Assembly: GCA_963921425.1 (NCBI GenBank)
Contig: OY992837.1
Coordinates: 16,961,896 to 17,025,895, forward strand
DNA length: 64,000 bases
Source: Dryas octopetala
Taxonomy: Eukaryota; Streptophyta; Magnoliopsida; Rosales; Rosaceae
Direction of reading: 5' to 3'
Both the position numbers and the translations under genes were made by a program. The notes below the pieces were generated by a model, which worked only from the letters and a program-made list of their open reading frames with translations, did not search any database and was not told the DNA's origin. Of this stretch, positions 10,970 through 24,348 are shown piece by piece. The stretch's first letter is position 1. Every line of letters begins with the position of its first letter.

Positions 10970-13900
10970 TGGTTTTGGAAAAAGAAGATATCAAGAACAA
11001 GTGTTTTCATCTGTTGGAGAAGAGCATGATGTTCATTCAATGTCAAACGATGAGCATGAAGGCGATGATTGTGTTGAAGTCACTCAAGCAAGTAATACCA
11101 GCCAACCATCTTAAACTCACACCGAAGAAGATCAACTTCTTGTGGATTCCAATTTAAAGCCATTACTCAATGAAGTTATTCTCATTGGTGCAGCACAAGG
11201 AAAAACTCATGGTGGATCAAAGGCTTGGTCATGCAAACATTGCAATTGTAACTTTACAAGTGCGTACACTCGAATGCACTACCATTTTTTTGGTCCTCCT
11301 CCAGGGACAAAACCAAGGATCAAACGTTGTCAAAAATTGATGAATAACTGGGAAAAATATTATGAGAAGAAGAGTACAAGAAGCAGAAAAAAAAAAAAAA
11401 AAAGAAGTTTCTTCATCTTTGAAAAATTCTACACTCTTGAAGTGACAATCATCATCAACAACAAGGCCATTGGAGGATGCGTTCAAAGTTATGGGTAGAG
11501 ATATGGTTGATATGAAGGTAATGAGATTTTTATGTGCTAATGGTATTTCATTCAATGTATTGAGAAATCCCCAATTTCATGAAATGGTTTCAGCAATTAA
11601 TCATGAGCTTAAGGGTTACAAGGATCATTCATAGGATAAGACTAGAACTACGTTCCTAGATGAGTGCAAAAGAAACGTGGAAAATGAGTTGGATCTAGTC
11701 AAAGATACATGGTGTATCTATTATATCATATGGATGGTCAAACGTGAAGCATAATCCACTCCTCAATATAATTGCTGCAAACAGTCGGGGAGCTATGTTT
11801 TTGCTGATGATTTTTTCAGAGATTGAAAAAACAGGTCTTGAAATTTCTAAATATCTACTGAAGGCAATTAAAAAAGTGAGACCATTAAACGTCCTCCAAG
11901 TGGTGACTGACAAAGAAGTGGAGAAAGTACACAAACATATATCTTGGTCTCCATGTATTGTTCATACTCTGAATCTAATTTTCAAAGATCTTGCAAATGA
12001 GTTTGAGTGGTTTATAAATACTTATAGAATTGTGAAAAATATTGTCAAATATTTTTTGAACCACACTTATGCTTTAGTAATTTTTAGAAGTCAGTCAAAA
12101 TTGGAGTTATTGAAAGTGGCAGAAACATGGTTTGCATCACATTATAATTTGTTGAAGTGACTTCTTGACTGTAGAGAAGCATTAGCAACCATAGTTGTTC
12201 TTCAAAAAATGAAAGAATGGTTGAAAAATGGCGATGAACACACAAGAAAGTTAGGTGCTACAGTTACGGAAACTGTGAACAATGACAACTTTTGGGATGA
12301 TGTGGTGAGTGTTTGTACCATGAATTTCAGATGACATAAAATGAGCCCGAAGGAAATGCTAGCCCAAGTCCAAAGCCCAATTTCAAGGCCCATATGGGAT
12401 GTCTCTGGTGAATAAGAAATGCCTTGGCGAAATTCTCAGCTATAGCAAGCCGAAAAAATTATGAGATGAGACCATTAAAGGTGCAACACGTGTTCCCATG
12501 AAGTTGTCAAAAGTTGGGTGGAAGCTGTCACAAGGGATAAGCACAAAGTCCTAGGCGTGTTTAGGGCCACACACGTGTTGGCTATCCATGAAAAGTACCT
12601 AGGGTTTTGGGATCCCAAATTCAAGAAGAAATACCAAGTTACAGCTAAAGTGAAAGTCTCTTCAACAACTCATACACAAACCCAGATTCATTCTCTGAAA
12701 ATTCTCTGCCAAATGACTTGATCATTCACTTTGTCTGCCCTTTATTTTCGTTAATGCATTGATCTTATTTCTTTTATTACAATTTTGTTTGTTCTTGCAC
12801 ATTTATTAGTTTTATTTACTACTCTTTTTCTCGCATTTATTTTTGAAATTTAATGTATTTCCTCATTGAGAATTAATCAAGGAAGCATTTACTTTCTCAA
12901 TCATTAAGTGTTTATTATTAGTCCATTATCATTCATTTTCCTGAATTTTGCAATCATTATCTATGACTTGTGATTCCAATTGACATCATTGTCAGATTTG
13001 CATCTCCGTAATTTTTTAATTTATTTACTTGTTTTATTTAATCATTTACCAAGAACAACATGAACACATCTTGAGAAGAACCAGTTACAATCGTTTGATT
13101 CCCTTTATATTTTATTTTATTTTGTCTTATTTCTATCATTTTAGTTATTTTGCAATCTTTCCAAGTACGATCTATACTTGGTGGCACGCCCCTTCGCTCA
13201 GATAAATTAGTGATATGGATCAAATCTCAACCTTACACGTGGCCGAAGCATTTTTGACAATAACATAAATTGGCACGCCTGATTGGATTGTATCGTGCTA
13301 ATAGTTTTTTAGTGTTCAAGTGTTGTTGGTTTTCAGATTTTAATTTTGATTTTCTTTTGCCATCACGCGATTCTGCGATTCCATTTTCGCCATTTCATGT
13401 TTGTTTAGTTTCTTTTAGTTTATGGTAGAAACCCGTAGCCAATTTGCATTAAGAGTTGCCCAAGAGATTAGTGAGCAAAGAGTGACTTTTGAATTCCAAG
13501 AGATGGCAGACGAACAAGGACCTTTCGGTGTTTTGGGACCCCTATAATTGAATCAACTTGATTATGGCCTGATTAATACTGACGAACAGGTTCCTAGTGA
13601 AGATTTAAGCCAACGATTGAATGAAGTACATGCATCGAACATTCACATTAAAGGAGGACTCAATGGTGATTTCACTGGAATGAATGCTGGCATTCGTGAA
13701 TTGAGGCAGTCAATTGAAAACATGCAAAATGCAATTGTTTAGGCAATACAAGACCAAGGCTTACAAGGAAGGCAAGACGAGACACCTGAGCGAGTAGTAC
13801 CAGCATTGGCGACACCAATCTTGAGTTGTACTTCCTCAAGTGCAACGAGCAGCCGCTCTAGAGCAAGCCAATGGTGCCCAGCCTCAAGGAGGAGCTTATG

Positions 13901-14460
13901 TACCACCACATAATAGAGCACCAGCAACGAATGCTTTCGAGGAGAATGGAGAAGGTGTACGAGCAGAAGTGCAGAGGAATGAACTACCAAGGAACGAGAT
14001 TCCTCGGCAGCAGGCGCGCCAGCAAAATAATCTAGTGACTAGACCAGTGGAAAGCACATTGACATGTTGGGAGAAATTAAAGATATTATGAGTAGTGGGA
14101 AGCACATTGACAAATTTTCACAAGTTGAAAACATTGTGCTTTAAAGGTAAGGAAAGATGAACTGGCCTTTGCATTGTCTTGGATTTGCTCTAACACCCGG
14201 AGGCACTATTAGAAGGAGCCCAAATCAAAACAAGGAAGTAGTCATGTGTGTGATGGAAGCCTTTAAAAAGATAGCCGATAGTGAAGAAGAAGCACAAATG
14301 TTACGTGATCAGTATGCAATATTCCACTAACAAAAGGGTCTTTATGCTATGGCGGCTACGTAAACTAATATTGTAACTATGGATGTCATTGATTGGTGGT
14401 TAACTTATAGTTCAGAAACTCAAGAATTAGTGGAGGTTGCCAAAAAGGTAATGGTTTAAT
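10970..14460 (+). pseudogene. Second hAT transposase (zf-BED/DUF659), split and decayed
   Basis: Coding remnants in order: N-terminal acidic segment; zf-BED finger (KAWSCKHCNCNFTSAYTRMHYHF, 11220-11290); DUF659 (RFLCANGISFNVLRNP, 11525-11570; NIIAANSRGAMFL, 11767-11805; VHTLNLIFKDLANEF, 11960-12005; KYFLNHTYALVIFRSQSKLELL); then, after an insertion, C-terminal pieces at about 14060-14460 (LHCLGFALTP; NKEVVMCVMEAFKKIAD; IDWWLTYSSETQELVEVAKKV). Several stops and frameshifts are present, and residues between 'VVTDK' and 'EVEKV' that relatives have are missing. The dimerisation domain is lost. This is a different hAT subfamily from the element at 2.6-6.0 kb, and older. Confidence 0.8.
12332..14055 (+). 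mobile_element. Incomplete LTR element (LTR plus gag start) inside the hAT pseudogene
   Basis: Separates two parts of one transposase. About 12332-13262 resembles an LTR with CT-rich leader; directly after it comes TTGGCACGCC, a motif often seen just downstream of plant gypsy LTRs. A gag-like start follows near 13420 (VETRSQFALRVAQEI, then DLSQRLNEVHASNIHIKG and NAGIRELRQSIENMQNAIV) with several stops, then 'PQGGAYVPPHNR'. There is no polymerase and no second LTR. Boundaries are approximate and no target duplication was found, so this may be an insertion that was later deleted at its 3' side. Confidence 0.5.
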
Positions 14461-17324
14461 TTTATAATTATTGATTATAATGAATGACTTAAGACCGTTA
14501 TGACTTAAGACAATACTTGAGTTCCAACTTTCCATTCTCCAACATCAATAATTATGGCTGCTCATATATATTGACTAGTTTATAACTTATATTGGCTTTG
14601 TTGACTATGTTTGGGAGTGGAGTTTATATGACCTATTTATAGTGACGGATCCAAGAATTTTAATCCCCGGGGGTCATAGTGTAAAATTCGGCAAGAGGCA
14701 AATAGAAGAAACATAGATTAGGTCCAAACATCATAACACTGTAGAATGAGAGAATTTATAACTTGGTTAAATCACAACAAAATAGAAATGAACACCTTCA
14801 CTATCAATATCATAATAAAATAAAGAAGAAGAAAGAAAGGAAAAAAACAGAAGAAAAAAGCCTACAATCAAAGAGAATCTTGCATTGAGGTAACCGAGCA
14901 TAAATACTGATGAATCAGGGAAGACATCACAAGTCTGAAACCTAGAAATACAAAATTACCTCCAGTTCACGATTGCACAACTTAAACCAAAGCATTTATT
15001 TTAAAGATTTTACATTTCACTTCAAACACAAATCTAGACACACAGTTCAAACCATATTTTGCCCTAAAAGCAGGTTTTGATTTCAAATCATGCAAGGCCA
15101 TATAATCATCAGGAGCATTAGTCTATACCTGGATATAAAAGCATATTAGTTGTGATGAATGGAGCATCCACTCTTCCCTTATTCGTCTTCAGATAAGATA
15201 TGATAGTAAATATTTTTGTTTGTTTTTTTATATTTCTTTCGTGTTCTTTCATTTTTTGTCATGATTCGTTCGGCCAACCAGGGCCGAATGGTTCTAAAAA
15301 TTTTGGCAGGTACTTGCCGAATAATAGAAAATGGTTCGACGGGGGGGGTTTTTTTTTTTAATTATGATTTTCGTTCAGCCTGTTTTGTCGAACCTACATA
15401 TTCTATTCGGCAGATTGTTGTCGAATGAACCCAATGCCGAACAACCCGCAAACATGTTCACCCCCCAACACGAAATTTCAATCTTAAACCTTAAACACCC
15501 ACAGTTCAAATCATCAATCTCAAAGAAAAAACAAAGGTGTTGGGATGGATTCAACAATTGAAATTAGATAGGAAAACCTTAGATTAATTTACATTTGAAT
15601 CAAACAAATTAAAGTTAGGGCATAACTCCAAGTGTTAACAATGGCTATGGCTGTGGAAGAGTAAAGGTTGCAGCAAATCCGGTCGTTGTGAGAGGTCCGA
15701 CAATGTTGACGATGGCAGCTCCAGCAACGAAGAATCACAAGTGGTGGGGGTGGTGGTTTGGGAGTGTAGGGTGGGTGTGTAGTGAGAAAATTTGTTGAAA
15801 GAAATTAGTTTGAATGTAATAGGGGTAGTTAATAATGTGAGGGGTGTTTTATGAGAAATTACATAAAAAGTTGGACGGATGTATAATGAGAAATAGGTGT
15901 GTAGAGAGAGGAAATGGGGTGAGCATATATATAGCACAACTCTTTATGTTTTTGTCATTTTTTAGTTTTTATTCATTAAGTCATTTAATTTAGGTTTCTA
16001 GTTTATTTCGTTTGAGTCCGTTTTAGTCTGTGTTTTGCTTCTAAGTTCTCGATTCTCAATTTTGATTTTCTACTTGCCGATTTGTAACTCGATATTCTTG
16101 TTCATGGATCGAGATTTGGTATGGTTTTTTGTGCTTTGATTAAATAAAAATAGCTTTCAAGAAGGATTAATTATGAGAAACTATGAGGTATTGTTTTATA
16201 AGAGTTATTAGATTAATCCAATGACATATTTTTATTAACAGTAAATGTTTTTAACAAATAAAGTGTTTTTTTTTTCTCTTGAAATTGGGCTTAATATTGT
16301 TATTGTTTGACAGTGGCAATTAATAACAATCATTTTTATGTTATAATGCGACTGGATGTGACTCCATAAGCTTGAATTTTGCGTTTTATGTTGGTTTAAT
16401 TAGTTTTTAGCGTATTTATGTAAGAAAAGACATAAGATATATTTACAAGTATCATTTTTATGCAATTTCAAAGAATTACTATTGCACACTGTCTGATAGT
16501 GACAATTTTCGAGTGCTCGGTGAATAGTATTAAGCGCTTAACTCATTAAAGTGAATCGGGCTATCACCGTATTTTGGTAAGTGGGCCACCCAATCATGGC
16601 CTTTTTAATTTTGGACTTAAAAAAAAAAACCTTTTTATTAACTTAAAACCTCAATTGCCCAATAACCCGTTTAAAATAACTAACCTTAAAAAATAAAAAC
16701 AAAATCACCCAAACCCAATTTATACTTCGCCCCATTTTTTACCCCATCTGTTGATGGGTTCACCTCATACCCTTCTAAAGTGTAAAATGAGGCTTGTGAA
16801 AGCTGCATGTTACGTTTTAATTCTTTCCAAAATCTCAGAGTTAAAACCTAACGTAAAGCTAAAAAATCATGTGCCGTTTAATAAATCTAAAAACTCTTAT
16901 AAAAAGTTCCTCATAATTAATTTCTCATAGGAGCCGGACTCTTGATAGAATTGGTTTTTGCAAATAATACACTTTTTCTTGCAAGACTTTGAATCTCTTT
17001 TTTATTGAAGTAAGGGCTAGAGTTGTCATCTGTATATAAACATGATAGAGTTGGAGTATGTGGAGTACACTTATAAAAGAAATACGAAGAAAAAAAAAAC
17101 TAATTTGTCATGCCCTATTTGTAAAATTACTATTGTAGTTGCCCATTATTTTCTATTTATATAAATTAATGACATAAAACAGAGAATAAAAATCAATTGG
17201 AAATGCATATACAATTGCAAATCTAGTTGCAAAGCATACCTAAGTCACTTTTATCAATAATGTAAAAAGAAACAATTTGCAGTCTTATTTAACATTTTTT
17301 TTTTAGTATTAACAATAATGGGGA
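14461..17324. other. Gene-free repeats and AT-rich DNA
   Basis: No supported gene. Near 14639 AGTGACGGATCCAAG resembles an hAT terminus, without a partner. 15260-15450 contains repeated TTCGGC/GCCGAA words (e.g. GGCCAACCAGGGCCGAATG, ATTCGGCAGATTGTTGTCGAATG) also seen at 35060-35260. Poly-G/poly-T (15341-15359) is present. The remainder is low-complexity AT-rich sequence. Confidence 0.4.
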
Positions 17325-17400
17325 GGGGGATTCAAACACAAGACCTTTGGTGCACAAGTAAATGCTCTTGACAACTTGAGCTACAAACCCCTTCGGTCTC
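17325..17400 (-). repeat. tRNA-derived SINE head
   Basis: On the minus strand, GTAGCTCAAGTTGTCAAGAGC matches a tRNA A-box arm. It is followed at normal spacing by CTTGTGTTTGAATCCCC, a B box. There is no acceptor stem and the 3' part is unrelated to a tRNA, so it is a SINE-like fragment rather than a tRNA gene. Confidence 0.45.
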
Positions 17401-17823
17401 ATTTAAATTTAAATTAGAATTACTCAATTTGCAATTTGATTGTAGGCTCTAACAAAAAAAATGATGACAACATGATGTGTGCAGGGGCAATGTGGTGTAG
17501 TAAAAACTGTAATTAATGAGCTCAAACTTTAAGGCGTGTAAGTGAAATTGTTCCTTTTAAAAATAGACTTGCATGTTAAGTAATGGCCCTTTATTTTTAG
17601 AAATAATTACCATATACTACATGTCAACTCATGTATGTAACCATACACACCCTATGCTTGATTATGCAACAATTAGATAATGTGTAATTAACAGTCAGGT
17701 ACTCATTTTATGCATCAAGCAAGGGCCAGCCTACCATGTTTCCTTTAAGTTGTCACTTTTATTGTTTTGTTTTCATTTCTTCTTTTTTTCTTCGATATCT
17801 TTCCAAATCTCACAATTAAGCTC

Positions 17824-17826
<3 letters not shown>

Positions 17827-17899
<73 letters not shown>
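17827..17899. repeat. (CT)n microsatellite
   Basis: About 36 uninterrupted CT dinucleotides. Confidence 0.95.
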
Positions 17900-17901
<2 letters not shown>

Positions 17902-20900
17902 CAAATCATATGAGTTCGAAGAGCTCAGAAATGAAAGATGGCATCTAGATCTTTGTCTCTCTATCTCCCTATTATATCTCCTTGTTGTCCATAAATCGTG
18001 TGAGTTTGCAGAGATCGGAAATGAAGGACGGCTGCAGATCACAACCTGAAGTACTAGGCTCCGCTGCTGGCGAAGGAGAGATCGTCGTTGCAGCTGAACT
18101 CGTTCTTCGAAAGAGAAGAGAAAGGAAAGTCGCCACCCACATCCGACGTGACATTTTCTAAAGGCCATGAACTCGAGAGATGACTCGGATCCTCGTGGTG
18201 AAGGCCTGGTAGCGTCCCAGTGGTAGAAATCACATGAGGGACGTGCTGTTGGTGGCGAGATTGTTTTGTAAAATTATAAGTGTTGATTTCTTTGTGGCCT
18301 CTGTTTTCGTATTGATTTTGATATTGAAATCGATTTTGCACATTTTATTGTTGTTGTAGCTACAGTTTCAATTGCAATTGCAGTTTCAGTTGCGGGTTTA
18401 GGGTAGTTTCAATTTAGGGTTTAGGTGCAGTTTCAGTTGCATGTTTGGTTGAAATTTTAGTTGTAGTTTCAGAATTCTCAAATTTGTTATACCAATTTGA
18501 ATATGAGAGGTCTCGGGAATCTTAAATTTTTTGTTATGTAGCAATTTCAGTTTGATCTTGGAGATGAGATTGTAGTTTCAGGTGGTGGTTTCTGATCGTG
18601 GGTGAGTTGTGCGCATGAAATTTGGTAAATTGTAAATGAGTAGTGTTTGGATAGTTTGTTTTTTCTTTTTCAAAATGACTTAAGTTGAGACCGGTTTGGA
18701 GGGTTGGGTTTGTTATTTTTGTCTTTGTCACAAATGACTAGATGTTGGCCTTCTAAAGTGTGACCTGTGAGTTAAATTTGTGAGATTGAGTACTTTTGGT
18801 TAACTTTTTAGGTTGTCAGTACCTTAAAGTTAACAGACTCTTATTCTCATGGCCAAATAAGAATTTCTACTTTTACTATAGTGATAATTTTATATTTATT
18901 TATTATTTAGGTTGATTTTAAATTCATATCATAAACTTAAAACTCAACCTAGCTTAGAGTCGGGACACATTTAAATACTTGTTGTTCTCGTGTTGGGTTT
19001 TAAATGGGTCGGTCTGATTACTCTCTTAAGTACTTAAGGTGAGTATAGAGTAAGGTTGTATGCCCTAGTTAAAGTTATTAAAGCATTTAACCTAAAATCA
19101 GCCAATGTAATAATTGGAGAATGCCAAAGCCTTATGCTAAGCTATGTTTTCCAACACTAACACTAACATTAGTGCAACTTAAATAATATAATTACATTAA
19201 TAAAAAAATAAGAATTACATATATTTGATATAAATGAAAAATCTAATATTTAGATGATGAGATAGAAACTAAATCTATTCATAAATAAGCTAAACTAAAT
19301 GAGAGAAACTTAATGAAGTTTAAATGAGTTTACTTTCTAGTGTTGAGAAGTACACGAAGATGAAAGGAGATGAAGAAGAACACAATCCACAGAAGAGACG
19401 AAGACCAAGAGATCGCTAAGGTTGAAGACGAAGAGTAGAGTCGCAAACTCACAAACCAAGCCTAGCGTCGCAGACGATGACAGAGAAAAAAACACAAGGG
19501 AAACGATGATTTTGTGTATTTAGAAAGTAGAAAATTAGGATTAAATACTAAATATTAATAGTTTTTCAATAAAGCAACAAGACATTAATTTTTTTTAGTT
19601 TAAGTACTAGCCTAGAACAAGACATTTTGAATTAGGTCACAAATCAATTTGCTATATAGTTGACAGTCATAGTTGTGACTGTTTTAAATTCATAAAAATT
19701 CAAAATTTACAAGGGTTTAATACTTTGATTTAGGCTTGGGGAAAGAAGTCCTATAACCCAGAGACTAAACATTAAAGTTTAAGCCTTGCAAATATTGAAA
19801 AAACAACAAATCAATAAAATCGTTATGACTGTTAGACAGTCACAGCTCAGTATAACTATGTTTTTAAAATTTGTACCTAAACTGAAGTTTAGTATCTAAA
19901 GTGAAATAACATAAACGTGTTGGTAGTTAAAATAAGAAAATATTGTAATTTGGTACCTAAACTCAATGAACCTTTTAGAAAAAGAAAAATTTGAGGGAAA
20001 TGACTCCAACTTGTGTGTTGGAGTTAGATCAGGACTCCTGCTTTAAAAGTGCATCTGTTAGGACTATTACTTCACTTAAATGTCAAATGAGGCTATTCCG
20101 TCAAATTCATTAACATTTTCCGTTTAAAATATTATTTTTTCACTATTAAAATATTTATAAAATTAATAAAAATTAAAAAACTAAGGACCTATTTGGTATT
20201 CTATTCAGAAACAAATTTTTCTTTTCAAAAACACAGAATCCTCTAAAAACAAAAAAATCATGTTTGGCAGCCCCTTTTCTAAGTTGAGTATCCAAAAAAC
20301 ACTCAAAAATGGCCCCTTTTTAAGAAACGATAAAATGCCATTTTTCCCCTTTTTTTTTCTTTAGCATCATCGACGCATCGTTTCCTTCTGAAGCTTCTTT
20401 CTTCTTTCTTCTGTGTCAGTTTTTTTTCTTCCCCATGAAGCTGCTTCATCTCCAAACCCAAACCCTCCATCGCTCATTTCCTTTTGGTGTTTTCCAAAGT
20501 GCTTGATCCTCTGCTTCTGCTTCTAAATTGTGTTTGAGCATGCCCTCTGATTTCAAAGATGGTTCCAATAAATTTGGGGCTGCATCCATTGAGATCTTTC
20601 AGTGGGTGAATATCAAAGTTCATCACTTTTTACTTTCATGTTCTTTGTTGCGACTCTTAACCTTTCATTTCCTCTTAGTCTTTCATCAAACGTTACCTCC
20701 CTTCCAAAAATCTTGACAAATAATTTCCTTAACAATTTCTTTAATTTTCTCGAGTCTGTTTTCCATGGAAGTTCCTTCAATTTCTTCAAGATTTTTCCTT
20801 ATTTTCCATGCCCACCACACACAGCCAAGGAACAATTGCTCTAAACCAAAATGATGGAATCCCCTACCTTCTAGGCTAGCCAATTATACATTTCACAAGC

Positions 20901-21140
20901 CAGCATTATCACAATTAACAGCTTATATAACTGGTGCAAGCAAGGCTAAAGCCTCACTCATTCTCAACTCGATTAGCCGACAAACTAATCCTGCTAACTG
21001 ACCCACTGCTGACTTGGCAAGATCGCACCCTGTACATAGCTTCCTAACATAATGTTTTAATGACACCTAATAAATCAAACACAAGAAACCTGCCATTAAA
21101 AAAAAAATGTCGAACTGTTGTACTACAATAGTCCTGGATG

Positions 21141-21220
<80 letters not shown>

Positions 21221-21592
21221 TGACAAAGAAACACAGCAATTGAACAAGTGACATATCCGTTCATAATTCATTGAGAACATTTATGAACTAACATGTTTAT
21301 TGCAATAGAATTCTGGACCAGATTCACAAGAACTTCGAAGCTGACCCTGTGTCTTTCTCCCTTCTATGGCTTACTGACCACCAAACCCCGTGTTCTCTCA
21401 TCCAAAAGAGCAGCAAAGCCAAAAATGTGCAAAATAGGGTGAAAAATCACAATCACATTCCATAGCCTTTTCCTTCACAGCCATTACAGATCAAAAGATA
21501 TGTGGTCAAACATGTAAACATGTTAGCTGTGAAGGGATAGAGGTGGCAGTGAATTTTCTTAATAATGGGCAACCAAAATCGAAACATAGCAG
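17900..21592. other. Gene-free AT-rich stretch
   Basis: No supported gene. The region 18350-18480 repeats CAGTTTCAGTTGC-like words; 19350-19480 is purine-rich and resembles diverged transposon sequence; 20190-20340 starts with an ACCTATTTGGTATTC block often found at DNA-transposon ends, but no partner end was found. The part from about 21290 to 21592 probably holds the 3' UTR of the minus-strand L25 gene. Confidence 0.4.
21143..21218. repeat. Compound (GT)n(GA)n microsatellite
   Basis: About 15 GT units directly followed by about 22 GA units. A similar compound repeat with the same order is at 30461-30530. Confidence 0.95.
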
Positions 21593-23754
21593 TTATTTAG
21601 TTTTCTTTTGTTGGTCAGAAACTCTCGACCCCATGATCTTACAAACAGGCTCGTCTTTTGACTGAACAAGCTTCAGAGCCGGATGAACCTTGAGGTCTCC
21701 CATCACTAGCTTTTGGCCAACATCCAACTCACTCAGATCCACATCAATATATGGAGGAATCAAATCCGCAGGACAAAGGTACTTTACAGTTCTCTTGATT
21801 GTATTTAAATAAGCACCTGCCAAGTTATAAAAAGTCGTTTAACTCAATGAGATCATTCAATTTTTTTAATTTTTTTTTATGAGAGAGATCATAAAATTAT
21901 CTTAACAAAAAAAAAAAAAAAAACAAACTAATAGCAAATAAAGTAACCAGCTTGCACAGGAAACCAATAGCAAATAAATCTATTTGAAAATATATGGAGC
22001 TAAATTTAATTTATATGATAGATAGTTAAGCATATGAGCAGTGAAGCCATGATCAAATTCAAGTCATCTCCAAAGATTAAAAATATTTTGAAACTAACCT
22101 ACACATCCATGATTTTAGCATGCTAAACAAAATACAACAGGCCATCCAACAATGCCTTATCTCCCTATTTTCTACATGCCAAATTTGTTATATTACAATT
22201 CCAGTTCAAGAAATGCATTAGCAATTTAGAGTTTTTGTGTTGCAGATCTAGGACTTGTACTACGTACAAGGTATTGTATAAATTGTAAACACTGTAGAAT
22301 TTCCTTTATCCTATTCCCCAATTTAGAGTTTTTGTGTTGCAGATCTAGGACTTGTACTACATACAAGGTATTGTATAAATACTGTAGAATTTCCTTTATT
22401 CCCCCCCACAAAAAAATAAAAAAGACTATTTGGTATTGTTAGTATCTTAGAGTAGAATAGCACCCCCACCATAATCAGTTTGGTAAAAGAATAGCCATAA
22501 AATACTTTGATGCAATGGGTCTCCTGGAAAAGGAACGTGGTAAGAATTGTTCCCATAATAATTGTAACTCTTTGCATTCAACAAAAAACTCGTCTGATTC
22601 GCTGATAATAGCTGGAGTCAAGTTAAGTAGCTAACCAATTGCTTTACTAACATGTTCCATAGCAAAAACTGCCAATCACCCATGTCATAATTCCAGCTTT
22701 GGCAAAGAAAAGACTGCCAATCATTTCATGATCGCTCAAATCTAAGAGACAATGATTTCCCTCCCACATAGACCATTCTACTACAAAAACTAAACTGGAG
22801 GGGAATCTATATGGTGGAAAACAAACACAAATATTCTACAACAATTCAATTATATTAGAAGACTCCACGCAAGTCTTGAAATGAATTAATCATCATGACT
22901 AAAACCCAGAAACGAAAATGAGTTTATGAAATATGAACAATCAATTGCATACACACAAAGGTCATTTAGATAAGAAACTGCAATTGGAACAATGAAATCC
23001 CACATTACATGAGCTTACCTTTCTTCAACCCAGGAGACACATCATCTCCTCGAAACACAAGAGGGATGTCGACTTTCAACAAAGCATGTGAAGGGGCCCT
23101 TATGAAGGTTACATTAAGCGGTGCGTCAGTGCCCGAGTGCAGATGAATCTAACAAAATGTCAAATGCGGCATGGAAAACCAAAATCAGAACCCATTTCAA
23201 ATTTCACATAATAGGTACTCCCAGTTGCTCAAAATTTGTCCTTTCCGAAGAAAACCTCATTTCCCAGAATTTCTGAGCAACCAAACATAAAATTAAGTAA
23301 GAGGAGTAATCCTAGTATTAGTGATTATTACCGAGCGGGGCAAAACGCGGACTTTCTCGACGACGTCGTTTGGAGAGTCGAAGTCGGAGAGGACCTCGAG
23401 TTCGAAGAGCCTGGAGAGGAAGAAAGAGCGGCCGAGATGGTTGACGAGCTTACGGATCTGGTTGGTGCGGACGGAGATGAGGCGCTTGTTGCCGCCGTGC
23501 TGGCCGTCCTCTTGCTCGAACACGATGCTGGGGAGGCGGCCGGCCTTGCGCTCTTTGGCGGAGATGCTTTTGCCGGAGTCTGCGCGCGGGACGGCGAAGA
23601 TGGTCTCGGCGTATTTTGGGTCGGGTCGAGGGAAGGAGTCGAGGTCAGGGTCGAGCGGGTCGGGGTGGAGAAGAGCGGCTGCGGCGGAGGATTGGGTGTA
23701 GCGTCGGATTTGGAGGGCTTTGGTTAGTAAGGGGCGGTGGAGGAACATTGTCAT
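21593..23754 (-). CDS. Ribosomal protein bL25, organellar (probably mitochondrial)
   Basis: Bacterial-type L25 binds 5S rRNA in the large ribosomal subunit. Three exons join with GT-AG borders and a continuous frame: 23332-23754 (phase 0), 23019-23148, 21593-21816; total 258 codons plus stop. Residues 1-30 (MTMFLHRPLLTKALQIRRYT...) are rich in Arg, Ser and Ala and lack acids, as in a mitochondrial presequence. L25 features follow: 'GKSISAKERKAGRLPSIVF' (about 62-80), 'LISVRTNQIRKLVN', then the C-terminal beta domain with 'HALLKVDIPLVFRGDD' and 'LCPADLIPPYIDVDLSEL'. The family and length fit plant 'L25/Gln-tRNA synthetase anticodon-binding-like' proteins. Exon 1 is GC-rich against an AT-rich background. 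No defect seen; no neighbouring gene shares the promoter. A plastid destination cannot be excluded. Confidence 0.88.
22224..22409. repeat. Tandem duplication (97 bp) in L25 intron 2
   Basis: Two head-to-tail copies beginning ATTTAGAGTTTTTGTGTTGC at 22224 and 22321. The second copy lacks about 10 bp (AATTGTAAAC). It lies wholly in the large second intron. Confidence 0.85.
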
Positions 23755-23944
23755 TGTGATTGTGATTGTGATTGTGTTGCTCTCTCAGGAGTGGAGTGGG
23801 GGGGAGAGTTGGAGAGGAGGAAAGAGGGTTTAAAGAGGGGTTTTTTGTTTTTTGTTTTGTTTTTTTTTTTTTTGGCTGTTGGGACTCTGGGGAGGCTGTA
23901 TGTTGTATTTACCAAACTACAAAGTTGAGAATTGAGAAGCTTTA
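23755..23944 (-). promoter_or_regulatory. L25 5' leader/promoter region
   Basis: About 190 bp between the L25 start codon and the target duplication of a MITE. It contains CT/GA-rich runs, a (TG/CA)-type ATTGTGATTGTGATTGTG repeat immediately upstream of the ATG, and poly-T. A TATA-like ATAAAG (minus strand AGCTTCTCAATTCTC nearby) is not convincing, so the transcription start is unknown. Confidence 0.3.
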
Positions 23945-23953
23945 TATTTAAAA

Positions 23954-24348
23954 GGGATTAATACCATTTTGCTCCCCAGACTATTGCACTTGTATCAGTT
24001 TGCTCCCCAGACTTCTAATTTGGAAAATTAAGGACTCTGACTTTTTCAATTTTGCCAATTGAGGTTCTTCCTTCAATTTACACATTTTTTATCCAAATCT
24101 TTGAGGGCAAAATAGTCCCTTCCATTTAGATCTTATCATTTTTTCCTTATGCATCATTTTTCCTTTTTTATTTCTCGCTAAATTCTGGTTGATCATCTTG
24201 ACATTTTAGATGAAAAATGTATAAATTGACGGAATAACCTTAATTGACAAAATTGAAAAAGTCAGGGTCCTTAATTTTCCAAATTAGAAGTCTGGGGAGC
24301 AAACTGATACATGTGTAATATTCTGGGGAGCAAAATGACATTAATCCC
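23954..24348. mobile_element. MULE-type MITE, copy A (395 bp)
   Basis: A nearly full-length palindrome starting GGGATTAATACCATTTTGCTCCCC and ending in the inverted equivalent ...GACATTAATCCC. Perfect 9-bp target duplications TATTTAAAA flank it (23945-23953, 24349-24357). A 9-bp duplication and long inverted repeats are typical of Mutator-like elements. No coding capacity. Two further copies lie at 52 kb. Confidence 0.93.

Noticed and set aside
14637..14680. AGTGACGGATCCAAG as an hAT left end
   Set aside because: No inverted partner or 8-bp duplication found.
17773..18168. 131-codon minus-strand open frame ending in a long RE repeat
   Set aside because: Its length comes from the (CT)n microsatellite; the rest has no family resemblance.
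23236..23727. 163-codon open frame on the plus strand
   Set aside because: It is the GC-rich antisense of L25 exon 1; the minus strand has the recognisable protein and splice sites.
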